From: Rubrivivax sp.
GTDB taxonomy: Bacteria > Pseudomonadota > Gammaproteobacteria > Burkholderiales > Burkholderiaceae_C
DNA: 64,000 nt
NCBI GenBank assembly: GCA_022843905.1
Contig: JALHMT010000010.1
Coordinates: 96,736-160,735 of the forward strand
Reading direction: 5' to 3'
Positions 42,782 to 51,159 of the stretch are shown here, piece by piece. The notes under the pieces were generated by a model. It did not search any database, was not told the DNA's origin, and saw only the letters and a program-made list of their open reading frames with translations. The position numbers were made by a program, and so were the translations under genes. Numbering within the stretch: position 1 is the first letter of the stretch; the number at the start of each line of letters is the position of its first letter.

Positions 42782-44476
42782 ATGCCCTTCCGACGCCCGG
42801 CCGTGTTGTCTCTGCTCAGCCGCCTGGCGCGTCGCGCCGCCTGGGCGCTGGGCCTGGCAGCGGCCAGTTCCGCCGCGGCCGCCACCGAGCCCAAGACGGT
42901 GTGCACGGTCACGATCAATTCGCCCGACGAACGTGACAGCTTCCAGCGTCACCTGCCGCCCGCCGACTACCGCTTCGTCGAACTGGTGCAGCGCGGCCAG
43001 GCCGATTGGCTGAACACGGCGCGCCAACAGGGCGTGCGCTGCGACGTGCTGGTCATCTCCGGGCATTTCGACGACGGCACCGAGTTCTACACCGATCGCT
43101 TCGACGACCGCGAATTCCTCACCGTGCACGAGATGCAGCGCACCGCCTGCAGCGCCTCGGGCGACGGCCTGTTCTCGCAGCTCAAGGAGGTCTACCTGTT
43201 CGGCTGCAACACCTTGCAGTCGACGCCTCGACACGTGGCGTCGGGCGAGGTGCTGCGCAGCCTGGAAGCATCGGGCCGGTCGAGCGCCGATGCGCAGCGC
43301 CTGGCCGCCGTGCTCAGCGAGCGCTACGGGCAGAGCAACCGCGACCGCCTTCGCCACGTCTTCAAGGACGTGCCGCTGCTCTACGGCTTTTCGTCGAAGG
43401 CGCCGCTGGGGCGTCACGCCGGGCCGCTGCTCGAACGCTACTTCAAGACCGCTCCGGCGGGCGAGATCGGCAGCGGCGTGCCGAGCCCGACCCTGCTGAG
43501 CCTGTTCGGGCCGAGTTCGATGATCGCGGTCGCCGGCCTGACCGATGCCGATCCGCACGCCGGCTTCCGCCAGGACCTGTGCACCCTGGCCGACGACAGG
43601 CGCCCGAAGACCGAGAAGATCACCTTCCTGCACCAGCTGCTGCAGCGTGATCCGAGCGATGTGCGCATGCTGCTGGAACTGCTGGAACAGCACGCGTCGT
43701 CCATCACGCCGGCCCTGCGTCAACAAGCGGGCGCAGCGGCGGCCCTGCGCGCCATCGAAGGCGACCAGCGCAGCCGCGAGCGCTTCCTGGCTCTGGCACG
43801 AGACGCGGACGATTCGGCCGTGCAGGCCCGCATGATGGCGCTGGCTCGCACGCTGGGCTGGCTGACGCCGGCGCAGGAACAGGCCGAGCTCTTGCACCTG
43901 CTGGCGCAGCGCATGGCGCGCGGCAAGGTGGGCGCCACCGAAGTGGACCTGGCCTGCACCGCCCGCCCCCGTCACGAGCCCGTGCTGGCGCAGCGCTTGA
44001 TCGCCACCGGCGCCCCCCAGGCCGCGCACGTCAGCCACGCGGCGGTGCTGGCCTGTCTGGGCAGCCCCGAGGGTCACCGGCGCACGGTGCATGCGCTGAC
44101 GAGCGTCGACGAGACCGACCTGGAGATTGCCCAGGCCTATCTGCGACACCGCCCGCTGTCGGACCTGCAGGAACTGCGTGCGCTGACCACCGGCATCGCG
44201 CGCATGGGCACGGCCACGGCACAGGTGCGCGCGCTGGAAACCCTGGCCAAGCAGCGGCTGGCCGACGCGCAGAGCCTGCAGGAGATTGCGGGCCTGTTCC
44301 CGCGCGCGCGCTCGCTCGAAGTGCAGCGCGCCATCGCCGGCATCCTGATCCGCGCCGACTACCACCTGCTGGAAAAGACCGAGCTGGCGCGGGCCCTGCG
44401 GCAGCACCGCCTCAAGTCACCCGACGGCAGCGACGTCATCGACATGCTGATCCGGCTGTTGCAGACGGCGGCCTGA
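42782..44476 (+). CDS. Secreted CHAT/caspase-like protein with helical repeats, copy 2
   Basis: 564 residues; signal peptide to about 34 (SSAAAATE). Clearly a paralogue of the gene before it: TVCTVTINSPDERDSFQRHLP, CDVLVISGHFDDG (His95), FLTVHEMQRTAC, LKEVYLFGCNTLQ (Cys142) and LLYGFSSKAPLGRHAG all align. A Cys pair (CTVTI and the one before DVL) is shared and could form a disulfide in the periplasm. The helical half is also shared, including AQAYLRHRPLSDLQELRAL and AIAGILIRADYHLLE. Conservation of His and Cys in both copies supports a catalytic dyad. ATG 42782 gives a normal signal peptide. Confidence 0.75.
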   Translation: MPFRRPAVLSLLSRLARRAAWALGLAAASSAAAATEPKTVCTVTINSPDERDSFQRHLPPADYRFVELVQRGQADWLNTARQQGVRCDVLVISGHFDDGTEFYTDRFDDREFLTVHEMQRTACSASGDGLFSQLKEVYLFGCNTLQSTPRHVASGEVLRSLEASGRSSADAQRLAAVLSERYGQSNRDRLRHVFKDVPLLYGFSSKAPLGRHAGPLLERYFKTAPAGEIGSGVPSPTLLSLFGPSSMIAVAGLTDADPHAGFRQDLCTLADDRRPKTEKITFLHQLLQRDPSDVRMLLELLEQHASSITPALRQQAGAAAALRAIEGDQRSRERFLALARDADDSAVQARMMALARTLGWLTPAQEQAELLHLLAQRMARGKVGATEVDLACTARPRHEPVLAQRLIATGAPQAAHVSHAAVLACLGSPEGHRRTVHALTSVDETDLEIAQAYLRHRPLSDLQELRALTTGIARMGTATAQVRALETLAKQRLADAQSLQEIAGLFPRARSLEVQRAIAGILIRADYHLLEKTELARALRQHRLKSPDGSDVIDMLIRLLQTAA

Positions 44477-44498
44477 GCGGGCGGCCGCCGCCGTCTGC
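44461..44498. terminator. 12-bp hairpin overlapping the stop codon of CHAT copy 2
   Basis: GCAGACGGCGGC (44461-44472) pairs perfectly with GCCGCCGTCTGC (44487-44498), with the TGA in the loop. It stands between convergent genes and probably stops transcription both ways. Confidence 0.6.
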
Positions 44499-44531
44499 GC
44501 GCCCGCAAGACTTGCCACCCCGCGCCCCGGC

Positions 44532-47186
44532 TCACTGCAAGCGCAGGGACTCGATGCTGCGCGCCGGCACCCCCAGGTCGCGCCAGGCCGCCGGGTGGCA
44601 GGTGAACAGCAGGATCTGGTGCCGCGTGCCGGCGTCGAACAGCACGCGCTTCATCAGCCCCAGCCGCTGCTCGTCGCTGTGCACCAGGGCATCGTCCAGC
44701 AGGATCAGGGTCGGCCGCCCGGCCTCGCGCAGCAGGTCGGCATAGGCCAGGCGGCTGATCACGCCCATCTGCTCGCGCGCACCGAAGCTCAGGGCCTCGA
44801 AGTCACCCGACTCCGGTCCCGCGGGGCCGTGCCGGGTCAGCGGGCCGGGACGCAGGCTCTCGTCGATGGCCAGGTGGGCCTGCGGGAACAACAGCTGCAG
44901 GTAGTGGTTCAGGTGCTTCTGCAGCGGCGCCTGCAGCTTGCGGATCAAGGCGCCGCGCTGCGCCTTCAGCAACTGGAGCAGATGGTCCGCCGCGGCGGCC
45001 CGGCGGCGCAGCTGCCCGGCACGGCGCCCGGCCTGCTCCAGGTCACCGGCCAGCAAGGCGCGCCGTTCTTCCAGGCCCTGCGCACCGGCACCCTCCAGCT
45101 CCACCTCCAGACGCAGCAGGGCCGTCTTGCGGTCCTCGAAACCCTGCTCCAGGTGCCGGGCACTGTCGCCGTAGCGCTTGACGTCGTGCTCGAGGATGTC
45201 GGGGCGCGCCTGCGCCACCTCCTCGGACCGCGCCTTGACGGAGTCGGCCAGCGCGGAGAGCGCCGCCTTGGCGTCCACCAGGGCGTCGTTGGCCTCCCGC
45301 AGCCGGGTGCTGCGGTCGGGCGCATCGAGCAGGGCCTGCACGACGAGGTGCTCGCGCTGTGCGCCTTCGAGCGTCGTCTGCGCATTGCCTGCGGCCACGC
45401 GTGCCGGGCCCAGCACGGCTTCGATCTGCTCCAGGGCGCGGCGGGCGCTTTCCTCGGCGGCCTCGGCTTCCGGCACCGAGGGCAGCGTCACACCGTCGCT
45501 GGCCGGCGGCGGGGGCAACTTGTCCAGCGCCGTCTCGACATCGTGCGCCCGCGCGGCCTGCGCCAGGGCCTCGGCGCGCAGGGCCTCGACGCCCCTGGGT
45601 GCCAGCGCCTTCAGCGTCGCGGCCGTCGCCTGCAGCTCGCCGGCCCGCTGCAGGTGCTGCTGCTGGCGCAGCTCGGCCTCGTCCAGCGAGGCCAGGCCCA
45701 GCCGCTGCAGCTGTGCAGCCAGTGCGTCATGCACGAGGCTTTCCTGCCGGCCCAGATCGGCCAGGTCGGCGCCGCCCGGCGAGATCTCGATCTGCCCGAC
45801 GGCACCGAGTTGCAGCGTGGTGGCCTCAAGCAGCAGCCTTTCGCCGCTGCCGGTCAGCGTCTCGTCTCCCAGGCGCACGCCCGGGGCATCGACGAGCTGG
45901 AAGCGCAGCCTCGTGGCCGCGGCGTCGCGCCGGATCCGCAGTTCGCGCAACTGCCGGCTCTGCATGCGGAGCTGCTGCAGCACGCTGGCGTCGATGTGCA
46001 GCGCGGCGGCCTGCTGCTGCAGTGCCAGCATCGTCAGGTGCTCGGCTTCCACCTGCTGCAGGCGCGACTGCGTGGCCTGGGCCTGCTGCCGCAGCTCGGC
46101 CAGCTCACGCAACAGGCTGATTCGGATGTCTTCCTGCCGGACCCGGCGCAGCAGGCTGCGGGCGGCCTCGAAGTCCGCCGCCGCCGCCGCCGAGCGGGCC
46201 GACCACTGCGACACACGCTGCGTCGCATCGTCCAGCGCCAGCCGCGCGGCCCGCACGGCCTGACTGCGCGTGGCGGCCGCGGCCTCCTGCTCGTCGAAGG
46301 TCTCCAGCCGGCCACGCAGCAGCTGCACCTGCGCCTCCGACTGCTCCAGGCGCACTCGGTCCGCCGTCAGCGTGCCCTGCACGCGCTCGATGGCTTCGAG
46401 CCTGGCGAGCGCTTCCTGCTCCTGCCTGCGAAACCCGGTCCAGGGCCGCTGCGATTCATCGGCCGCATGCTCGCGGCGCAGGCCGCCCAGCAGGTCGACC
46501 TTGTGGCGGTAGGTGGCCACATCGGTGTCGACCGCCTTCAGTTCCGCCGCCAGCGACGACACCCGCTTCAGGGCTTCTGCCAAGGCACCGCGGGGCGTGC
46601 CGCCGGCGGGCGTCAGCAACTCGTTGCGCTGCGCCTCCACGGTGGCCAGCACGTCGTCGCCGCCACTGCTGGCCACTTCGCCCAGCGACGTGTTCAGGGC
46701 CTTGCGCAGATGGTCGGTGGCGAAGGCCACCGGCTCGTGGATGTCGTGGCCGGCGCCTTGCTCTATCCACAGCAGGCCGGGAATGCCCCAGTGCTGCGCC
46801 GCGCTGGCGCCCTTGCCCGCGTACTGGAAGCCCAGCAGCTCGGCCAGGTGGTCCTCGGCCAGCGCGCCGTCCAGCCGCTGCGTGCCGATCTGCAGCTCAC
46901 AGCGTTTCCTGCCCAGGAAACTCTTGCTCAGGCGGTAGGTCTGGCCGGCGATGTCGAAGTCCAGCTCCACCGTCGGCGACGCGGCCGCATCGCCCCAGGG
47001 CCGCAGATCGTCGACGCTGCTGGAGCGGTGGCGCTCCAGGAAGGCCGCCCGCACGGCCGCCACGATGGTGCTCTTGCCGGCTTCGTTGGGGCCGGCGAAG
47101 AGATTGATGCCGTCGGCCAGTCCGGCGATCTCCACCGGCTTGCGGAATTGCCTGAACTGCTCCAGCCGGATGCGCCTGATCTTCAC
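44532..47186 (-). CDS. SbcC/YhaN-like AAA ATPase with coiled coils
   Basis: 884 residues. N-terminal Walker A GPNEAGKSTIVAA (about 33-45) after MKIRRIRLEQFRQFR. A long coiled-coil middle (about 200-760) is rich in Gln, Leu and Arg. The C-terminal signature and Walker B are FEALSFGAREQMGVISRLAYADLL and PTLILLDDALVHSD. This is the Rad50/SbcC arrangement with a shortened arm; the zinc-hook CxxC is not evident, closer to the YhaN type. It starts with GTG overlapping the stop of the nuclease gene (GTGA), so the two are made together. Likely works in DNA end or hairpin processing. Confidence 0.87.
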   Translation of the reverse strand: MKIRRIRLEQFRQFRKPVEIAGLADGINLFAGPNEAGKSTIVAAVRAAFLERHRSSSVDDLRPWGDAAASPTVELDFDIAGQTYRLSKSFLGRKRCELQIGTQRLDGALAEDHLAELLGFQYAGKGASAAQHWGIPGLLWIEQGAGHDIHEPVAFATDHLRKALNTSLGEVASSGGDDVLATVEAQRNELLTPAGGTPRGALAEALKRVSSLAAELKAVDTDVATYRHKVDLLGGLRREHAADESQRPWTGFRRQEQEALARLEAIERVQGTLTADRVRLEQSEAQVQLLRGRLETFDEQEAAAATRSQAVRAARLALDDATQRVSQWSARSAAAAADFEAARSLLRRVRQEDIRISLLRELAELRQQAQATQSRLQQVEAEHLTMLALQQQAAALHIDASVLQQLRMQSRQLRELRIRRDAAATRLRFQLVDAPGVRLGDETLTGSGERLLLEATTLQLGAVGQIEISPGGADLADLGRQESLVHDALAAQLQRLGLASLDEAELRQQQHLQRAGELQATAATLKALAPRGVEALRAEALAQAARAHDVETALDKLPPPPASDGVTLPSVPEAEAAEESARRALEQIEAVLGPARVAAGNAQTTLEGAQREHLVVQALLDAPDRSTRLREANDALVDAKAALSALADSVKARSEEVAQARPDILEHDVKRYGDSARHLEQGFEDRKTALLRLEVELEGAGAQGLEERRALLAGDLEQAGRRAGQLRRRAAAADHLLQLLKAQRGALIRKLQAPLQKHLNHYLQLLFPQAHLAIDESLRPGPLTRHGPAGPESGDFEALSFGAREQMGVISRLAYADLLREAGRPTLILLDDALVHSDEQRLGLMKRVLFDAGTRHQILLFTCHPAAWRDLGVPARSIESLRLQ

Positions 47187-48325
47187 GAAGCGGCCTTTGC
47201 GCTGCCGCGGCGCTCGTCCAGGATGCCGGCCAGCATCGTCAGCGCGTCACGCGCCAGTTCGGCCGATTCGGGCGTGCCGGCGCCGTCGTCCTGGGCACGA
47301 CGCAGGCTGGCGATCACCTCGCCCAGGTAACCGTCGGCCTGCAGGGCGCCGATGTCCTCGGCCGTGGGCTCGAAGCGCAACGCGTCCTGATCGACCAGCA
47401 GGGCGCGCGCCCGCCCGCGCGCCTGGCCGATGGCGTCGAGCAGGCGCCGCCGGCCCGGCAGGTCGAGGCGGCCCGACACCGTCAGCGCCAGCACGTCGCC
47501 CGCCGTCAGCGCCGCCAGCCGCTGCAGCAGGGTGTCGAGGTCGCTGGGCACCTGCAACTCCACCGCCTCGTCGTGCCAGCGGTACTGGCCCGTGGGCTGC
47601 TGCGTCACGCCGGGCAAGGCGCCGGGCGCCGACAGGCTCACGATCAGTGCGTGGCCCGACGCGTTGGCCCGGAAGCGGTCGGTCTCCGGCGTGCCGCTGT
47701 ACCAGGTGCGATCGTCCACCTGCCGGCAGCCGTGCCAGTCACCCAGGGCCAGGTAGTCGAGCCCCGCCTGCTCGGCACGTGATGCGGCGATCGGGTTGCT
47801 GGAGTCGATGCCCTCGGCCAGGATGCCCATCACGCTGCCGTGCGCCAGGCCCACGCGAAAGTGCCCGGGCGGCACGGTCGCGGCGGCGAACCACTCGGTG
47901 AGGTCGTGGTGGGTGTGGCGCTGGGTCAGCGGCGCCGGCAGCACGGTCAGGCCCAGTTCGGGCAGGCACAGCGGTTCGGCGCGCAGGCAGACATGCACGT
48001 TGGAAGGCAGTGCGTTCAGGCGCGCGGCGCGTGTCCATACCGACTCCGCCAGCGCGGCGTCGTGGTTGCCGGGAATCAGCACCCAGGGCCCCTTGAACGC
48101 CGCCAGGCCCTGGAAGAGCCGGTGGATGGTCTTGTCGGCCACGCCCTGGGCGTCGAACACGTCGCCGGCCACCAGCACGGCGTCCACGCCCTGCGAGACC
48201 GCGAGCGCCGCCAGCCGCTCGACCACGGCGAAGCGCGCCTCAGCCAGCAGCGCGGCCTCGTCGGTCTCGAACTGGCCGTACTGCTTGCCGATCTGCCAGT
48301 CGGCGGTGTGCAGCAATTTGATCAA
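47183..48325 (-). CDS. SbcD-like DNA repair exonuclease (calcineurin-type phosphoesterase)
   Basis: About 380 residues. Metal-binding motifs of Mre11/SbcD: LHTADWQIGKQYG (DxH replaced by the DWQIG variant seen in YhaO-type proteins), VLVAGDVFDAQGV, IPGNHDA, GLAHGS and LGDWHG. The C-terminal part is a capping domain. Paired by a 4-base overlap with the YhaN-like ATPase. No ATG fits: the TTG at 48325 lies directly before IKLLHTADW with GAAGGG upstream, and an earlier start at 48373 would add an Arg-rich leader. I prefer TTG. Confidence 0.87.
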   Translation of the reverse strand: MIKLLHTADWQIGKQYGQFETDEAALLAEARFAVVERLAALAVSQGVDAVLVAGDVFDAQGVADKTIHRLFQGLAAFKGPWVLIPGNHDAALAESVWTRAARLNALPSNVHVCLRAEPLCLPELGLTVLPAPLTQRHTHHDLTEWFAAATVPPGHFRVGLAHGSVMGILAEGIDSSNPIAASRAEQAGLDYLALGDWHGCRQVDDRTWYSGTPETDRFRANASGHALIVSLSAPGALPGVTQQPTGQYRWHDEAVELQVPSDLDTLLQRLAALTAGDVLALTVSGRLDLPGRRRLLDAIGQARGRARALLVDQDALRFEPTAEDIGALQADGYLGEVIASLRRAQDDGAGTPESAELARDALTMLAGILDERRGSAKAAS

Positions 48326-48488
48326 GACCGGGTTCCCTTCGCGCCCTTCGCGCTCGCTGCGCCCTCTGCGCACTGAGGGGTCAGTCTAGCGGCAGCAGGG
48401 CCCGCTTCCCTCGGTGCGGCGCAGTGCGCCATGGGCCGTCGACAGAGCCCGCCAGCGCAGGCCAGGGCAGCCGCCGTTCGCCGGGCTG

Positions 48489-49712
48489 TCAGCCCAGCAG
48501 CTCGACCTGACCGGCAAGAAACAGGCGGTCGCTCTGGTGGCTAGCCAGTTCGATGGCTCGGGCATAGGCGCGTCGCGCGGCGTCAGGGTCGCCCGCCTTG
48601 GCGAGCACGGCCGCATGGGCCGCATGAAAGGGCTGGAAGTCGGGCAACGACTCCCGCAGTTGATTCAGCAGGGCCAATGCAGCGGCCAGGTGACCGGTTT
48701 CGGCCAGAGCCACTGCGTGGTTGACGCGCACGACGGGGGTCGGCTCCAGGGTCAACAGCACCGTGTACAGCTGCAGGATCTGCGGCCAGTCGGGAACCGG
48801 GTCGGCCATCTGGCAAGCACTGATGGCGGCCTTGACCTGGAACGGCCCGGCCCGGCGGCGTCGCAAGGCCGCTTCGAGCAGCAGGCGGCCCTCGGCCTGC
48901 TTTCCGGCATCCCAGAGGCTGCGGTCCTGCTCGGCGGGGGGCACCGTGGCGCCCCCGGCACCGACACGGGCAGACCGCCGTGCGTCGGTCAAGAGCATCA
49001 AGGCCAGGGCCCCTTCGATCTCCGGCTCCCCGGGACACAAGCCCAGCAGCAGGCGCCCCAGGAACTGCGCCTCGCCGCACAGGTCACGGGCTTCATCCGC
49101 GGCTCCGGTGTAGCCGGTGGTGAAGATGAGATAGACCGTGGTCAGCACCGCCTGGAGCCTGTCGTCCCAGTGCTGAGGCTCGGGCACGGCGTAGGCGATG
49201 CCCGCGGCAGCGATCTTGCTCCTGGCCCGGCTGAGGCGCTGCCCCATGGTGGCCTCGGCATCCAGGAACAGCCGCGAGATCTCACCGGTCGACAGGCCGC
49301 ACACGGACCGCAGCGTCAGTGCCACCCTCGACTTCATTTCGAGCGCCGGATGACAACAGGTGAAGATGAGTCGCAGGCGTTCGTCGGGAATGGTCTCCGG
49401 CTCGTCCTGCCCCAGCAGTTCCGTGAGGAGATGCATCGCCGAGTCGCGCTCGGTCGAGCGGCGCTCGCCGCGAAGCTGGTCCAGCGCCTTGCGAAAGGCG
49501 GCGCGGATCAGCCAGCCTTGCGGCGAATGTGGCAGGCCGTCGCGCCCCCAGTGCACCAGCGCCGAGATGCAGGCCTCCTGCAGGGCGTCCTCGGCGAGCT
49601 GGAACGAGTGCAGCCGATAGGTCAACGCGGCCATCAGCCGCCCCCGGTCCTGCCGCAGCACGGCTTCCAGTGCCTTGGAGACCGCGATGGCCCGGGGTGC
49701 GGCCGTGGCCAT
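48489..49712 (-). CDS. ECF42-type sigma factor with C-terminal TPR-like extension
   Basis: 407 residues. Sigma region 2 (about 25-95, FQLAEDALQEACISALVHWGRDGLP) and region 4 (about 125-185, RSVCGLSTGEISRLFLDAEATMGQRLSRAR, quoted as GLSTGEISRLFLDAEATMGQ) are followed by a 200-residue helical extension (DUF6596) with YLIFTTGYTGAADEARDLC. This, with a DGPF protein gene next door, defines group ECF42, which lacks an anti-sigma factor and is thought to be controlled by its extension and partner. Four bases after the DGPF gene. A promoter matching the group consensus stands ahead of the operon. Confidence 0.92.
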   Translation of the reverse strand: MATAAPRAIAVSKALEAVLRQDRGRLMAALTYRLHSFQLAEDALQEACISALVHWGRDGLPHSPQGWLIRAAFRKALDQLRGERRSTERDSAMHLLTELLGQDEPETIPDERLRLIFTCCHPALEMKSRVALTLRSVCGLSTGEISRLFLDAEATMGQRLSRARSKIAAAGIAYAVPEPQHWDDRLQAVLTTVYLIFTTGYTGAADEARDLCGEAQFLGRLLLGLCPGEPEIEGALALMLLTDARRSARVGAGGATVPPAEQDRSLWDAGKQAEGRLLLEAALRRRRAGPFQVKAAISACQMADPVPDWPQILQLYTVLLTLEPTPVVRVNHAVALAETGHLAAALALLNQLRESLPDFQPFHAAHAAVLAKAGDPDAARRAYARAIELASHQSDRLFLAGQVELLG

Positions 49713-49715
49713 TGC

Positions 49716-50078
49716 TCAGAGTTGGGCCGGGTTGTAGTCCATCAGCGGCCTGACCTCGATGGTGCCGAAGGCGGCCACCGGGATCAGGGCCGCATAGCGC
49801 AGCGCAGTGTCCAGATCGGGCACGTCCAGCACGTAGTAGCCGCCCAGGTGTTCGCGGGTTTCGGCAAACGGACCGTCCATGGTCTCGACCTTGCCGCCGC
49901 GCATGCGAAGCGAGGTGGCGGTGTCGACGCCGCGAAGGCCTTCGCCGCTGCGCAGAACGCCATCGGCGCCGGCCTTTTCGTTGAAGGCGGCAAACCCCGC
50001 CATCATGGCCTGGAACTCGGGCGTGCCGTAGGTCGGCTCGGCGTCGGGGGCGTTGTAGATCAGAAGCATGTATTGCAT
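49716..50078 (-). CDS. DGPF/YCII-domain protein, ECF42 partner
   Basis: 120 residues, complete. Starts MQYMLLIYNAPDAEP and contains ETMDGPFAETREHLGGYYVLDVPDLD, quoted as MDGPFAETREHLGGYYV, the DGPF signature. Cytoplasmic ferredoxin-like fold. In ECF42 systems such proteins are always encoded next to the sigma factor; whether they regulate it or are its effector is unresolved. 4 bp before the sigma gene and 19 bp after the MAPEG gene. Confidence 0.92.
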   Translation of the reverse strand: MQYMLLIYNAPDAEPTYGTPEFQAMMAGFAAFNEKAGADGVLRSGEGLRGVDTATSLRMRGGKVETMDGPFAETREHLGGYYVLDVPDLDTALRYAALIPVAAFGTIEVRPLMDYNPAQL

Positions 50079-50097
50079 GGTGAATTCTCCAGAGTCA

Positions 50098-50490
50098 TCA
50101 AAGACCGAGTGACAGGACGGCGAGGCACACCATCACGGTGAGCATGGCCAGCAGGCTGGCCGTGTTGCCGACGTAGCGAAGCGGATGGCCGGCATGGCCG
50201 GCCTTGAGCCCGAAGGGGTGGATCAAACGCCCGGCCAGCAACAAGGCGCCGGCGATGTGCAGCCACAAGGCGCCTGCTCCATTGCCTTCGGCCACCACCA
50301 TCAGCACCAGCACCATGGGCACCCATTCGATGAAATTGCCGTGCTGGCGGATCCTCTCGTGCAAGCCGGGGTGGCCGGCATCCCCGATCGACACCTTTAG
50401 TTCGGCACGCATCATGGAAACCCGGAACCAGAGCGCAAGGCCCAGCACGGCCAGGGGAAGCGCGTAAAGCGCGGTGGTTTGGAACGCCAC
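50098..50490 (-). CDS. MAPEG-family membrane protein
   Basis: 130 residues with four membrane helices, the MAPEG (eicosanoid/glutathione metabolism) fold: ALPLAVLGLALWFRVSMMR, then RIRQHGNFIEWVPMVLVLM with the conserved GNxxE, and a last helix TASLLAMLTVMVCL. Bacterial members may be glutathione transferases. Begins with GTG at 50490, with GAGGAG seven bases upstream. First gene of the ECF42 operon, so probably a target of that sigma factor. Confidence 0.87.
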   Translation of the reverse strand: MAFQTTALYALPLAVLGLALWFRVSMMRAELKVSIGDAGHPGLHERIRQHGNFIEWVPMVLVLMVVAEGNGAGALWLHIAGALLLAGRLIHPFGLKAGHAGHPLRYVGNTASLLAMLTVMVCLAVLSLGL

Positions 50491-50523
50491 AAGAACTCCT
50501 CAAAGTTGAACAAGGCAACCAAA

Positions 50524-50551
50524 GACGCCGCGGTCCGGTCCATTTTCGACA
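50524..50551 (-). promoter_or_regulatory. ECF42-type promoter, TGTCGA-N18-CGTC
   Basis: Reading on the minus strand: -35 TGTCGA (50551-50546), an 18-bp spacer, and -10 CGTC (50527-50524), 34 bp before the GTG of the MAPEG gene. From memory, this is the promoter pattern reported for ECF42 factors (TGTCGA and CGA/TC). It suggests autoregulation of the operon. Confidence 0.55.
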
Positions 50552-50820
50552 TCAGGGCCAACTTTTTTCTCACGAACCTGGATCCGAGTGCAGGCTCGCT
50601 GCTGCCCGGCGCTGGCGATCCGAGGTGTCGGCGCGCATGTTGCAACGCCCCGCACCCGGCGGCCGGGTTCTTGACCCTGCGAATGCCGGGTGCATCCTGC
50701 CTCGGGACGCGGCTCTGCGGCGCCCCGTCGACTTCAGCGGTGCAGCCTGGCCCGCTGCCAGCGAACGACTCGCGCGCTCGACGCAGCGCCGTCGATGACC
50801 AGCGTCGGCGATAGTCCTCT

Positions 50821-51069
50821 TCACGTCGCTTGGCGGACCGCCAGCGCCACGACTCTCGACGGGCTGACGGTCTCGTGCGGAGCGGCCTGCCCGGTACCGC
50901 CGAACAGAGTCATCAACTCACGCTGGGCCGGGTTCCGGGCCGCTTTGCGCAAGCGGAAGGGGGTGATCGCCAGCCTGCGCATTGCCGTCGCTCGGATCGC
51001 AGCGCGGAGGGTCTGCTCCCGCAGCAGCGCTAGTCGATCGCCCACGCACTCTGCCGTTTCGATGGCCAA
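50821..51069 (-). CDS. Hypothetical small basic protein
   Basis: A possible 82-residue protein starting MAIETAECVGDRLALLREQ, with an Arg/Ala-rich helical middle (ITPFRLRKAARNPAQRELM). No family recognised, no clear ribosome-binding site. It may be a remnant; an IS91-type relic lies 1 kb away. Confidence 0.25.
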   Translation of the reverse strand: MAIETAECVGDRLALLREQTLRAAIRATAMRRLAITPFRLRKAARNPAQRELMTLFGGTGQAAPHETVSPSRVVALAVRQAT

Positions 51070-51092
51070 GCATGGTGCGAGAAAATACTCGT

Positions 51093-51116
51093 CAGTTCAC
51101 AAAGTGACTGTATAGT
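51093..51116 (+). promoter_or_regulatory. Candidate promoter with dyad, beta-barrel gene
   Basis: TATAGT at 51111-51116 is a good -10, 44 bp before the ATG. No clear -35. An imperfect dyad CAGTTCAC-AA-AGTGACTG (51093-51110) abuts it and could be an operator. Confidence 0.4.
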
Positions 51117-51159
51117 ACGTTTTCGCATTGTTCTGGACTTTCATCACCCAAGGACCCCC

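Larger units (their letters stand above)
50491..51159. other. Intergenic region between ECF42 operon and beta-barrel gene
   Basis: 669 bp. The left part carries the ECF42-type promoter (50524-50551). A T6 run is at 50565-50570. The middle has no feature beyond a small minus-strand frame (50821-51069). The right end is more AT-rich and holds the candidate promoter of the beta-barrel gene. Confidence 0.6.
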
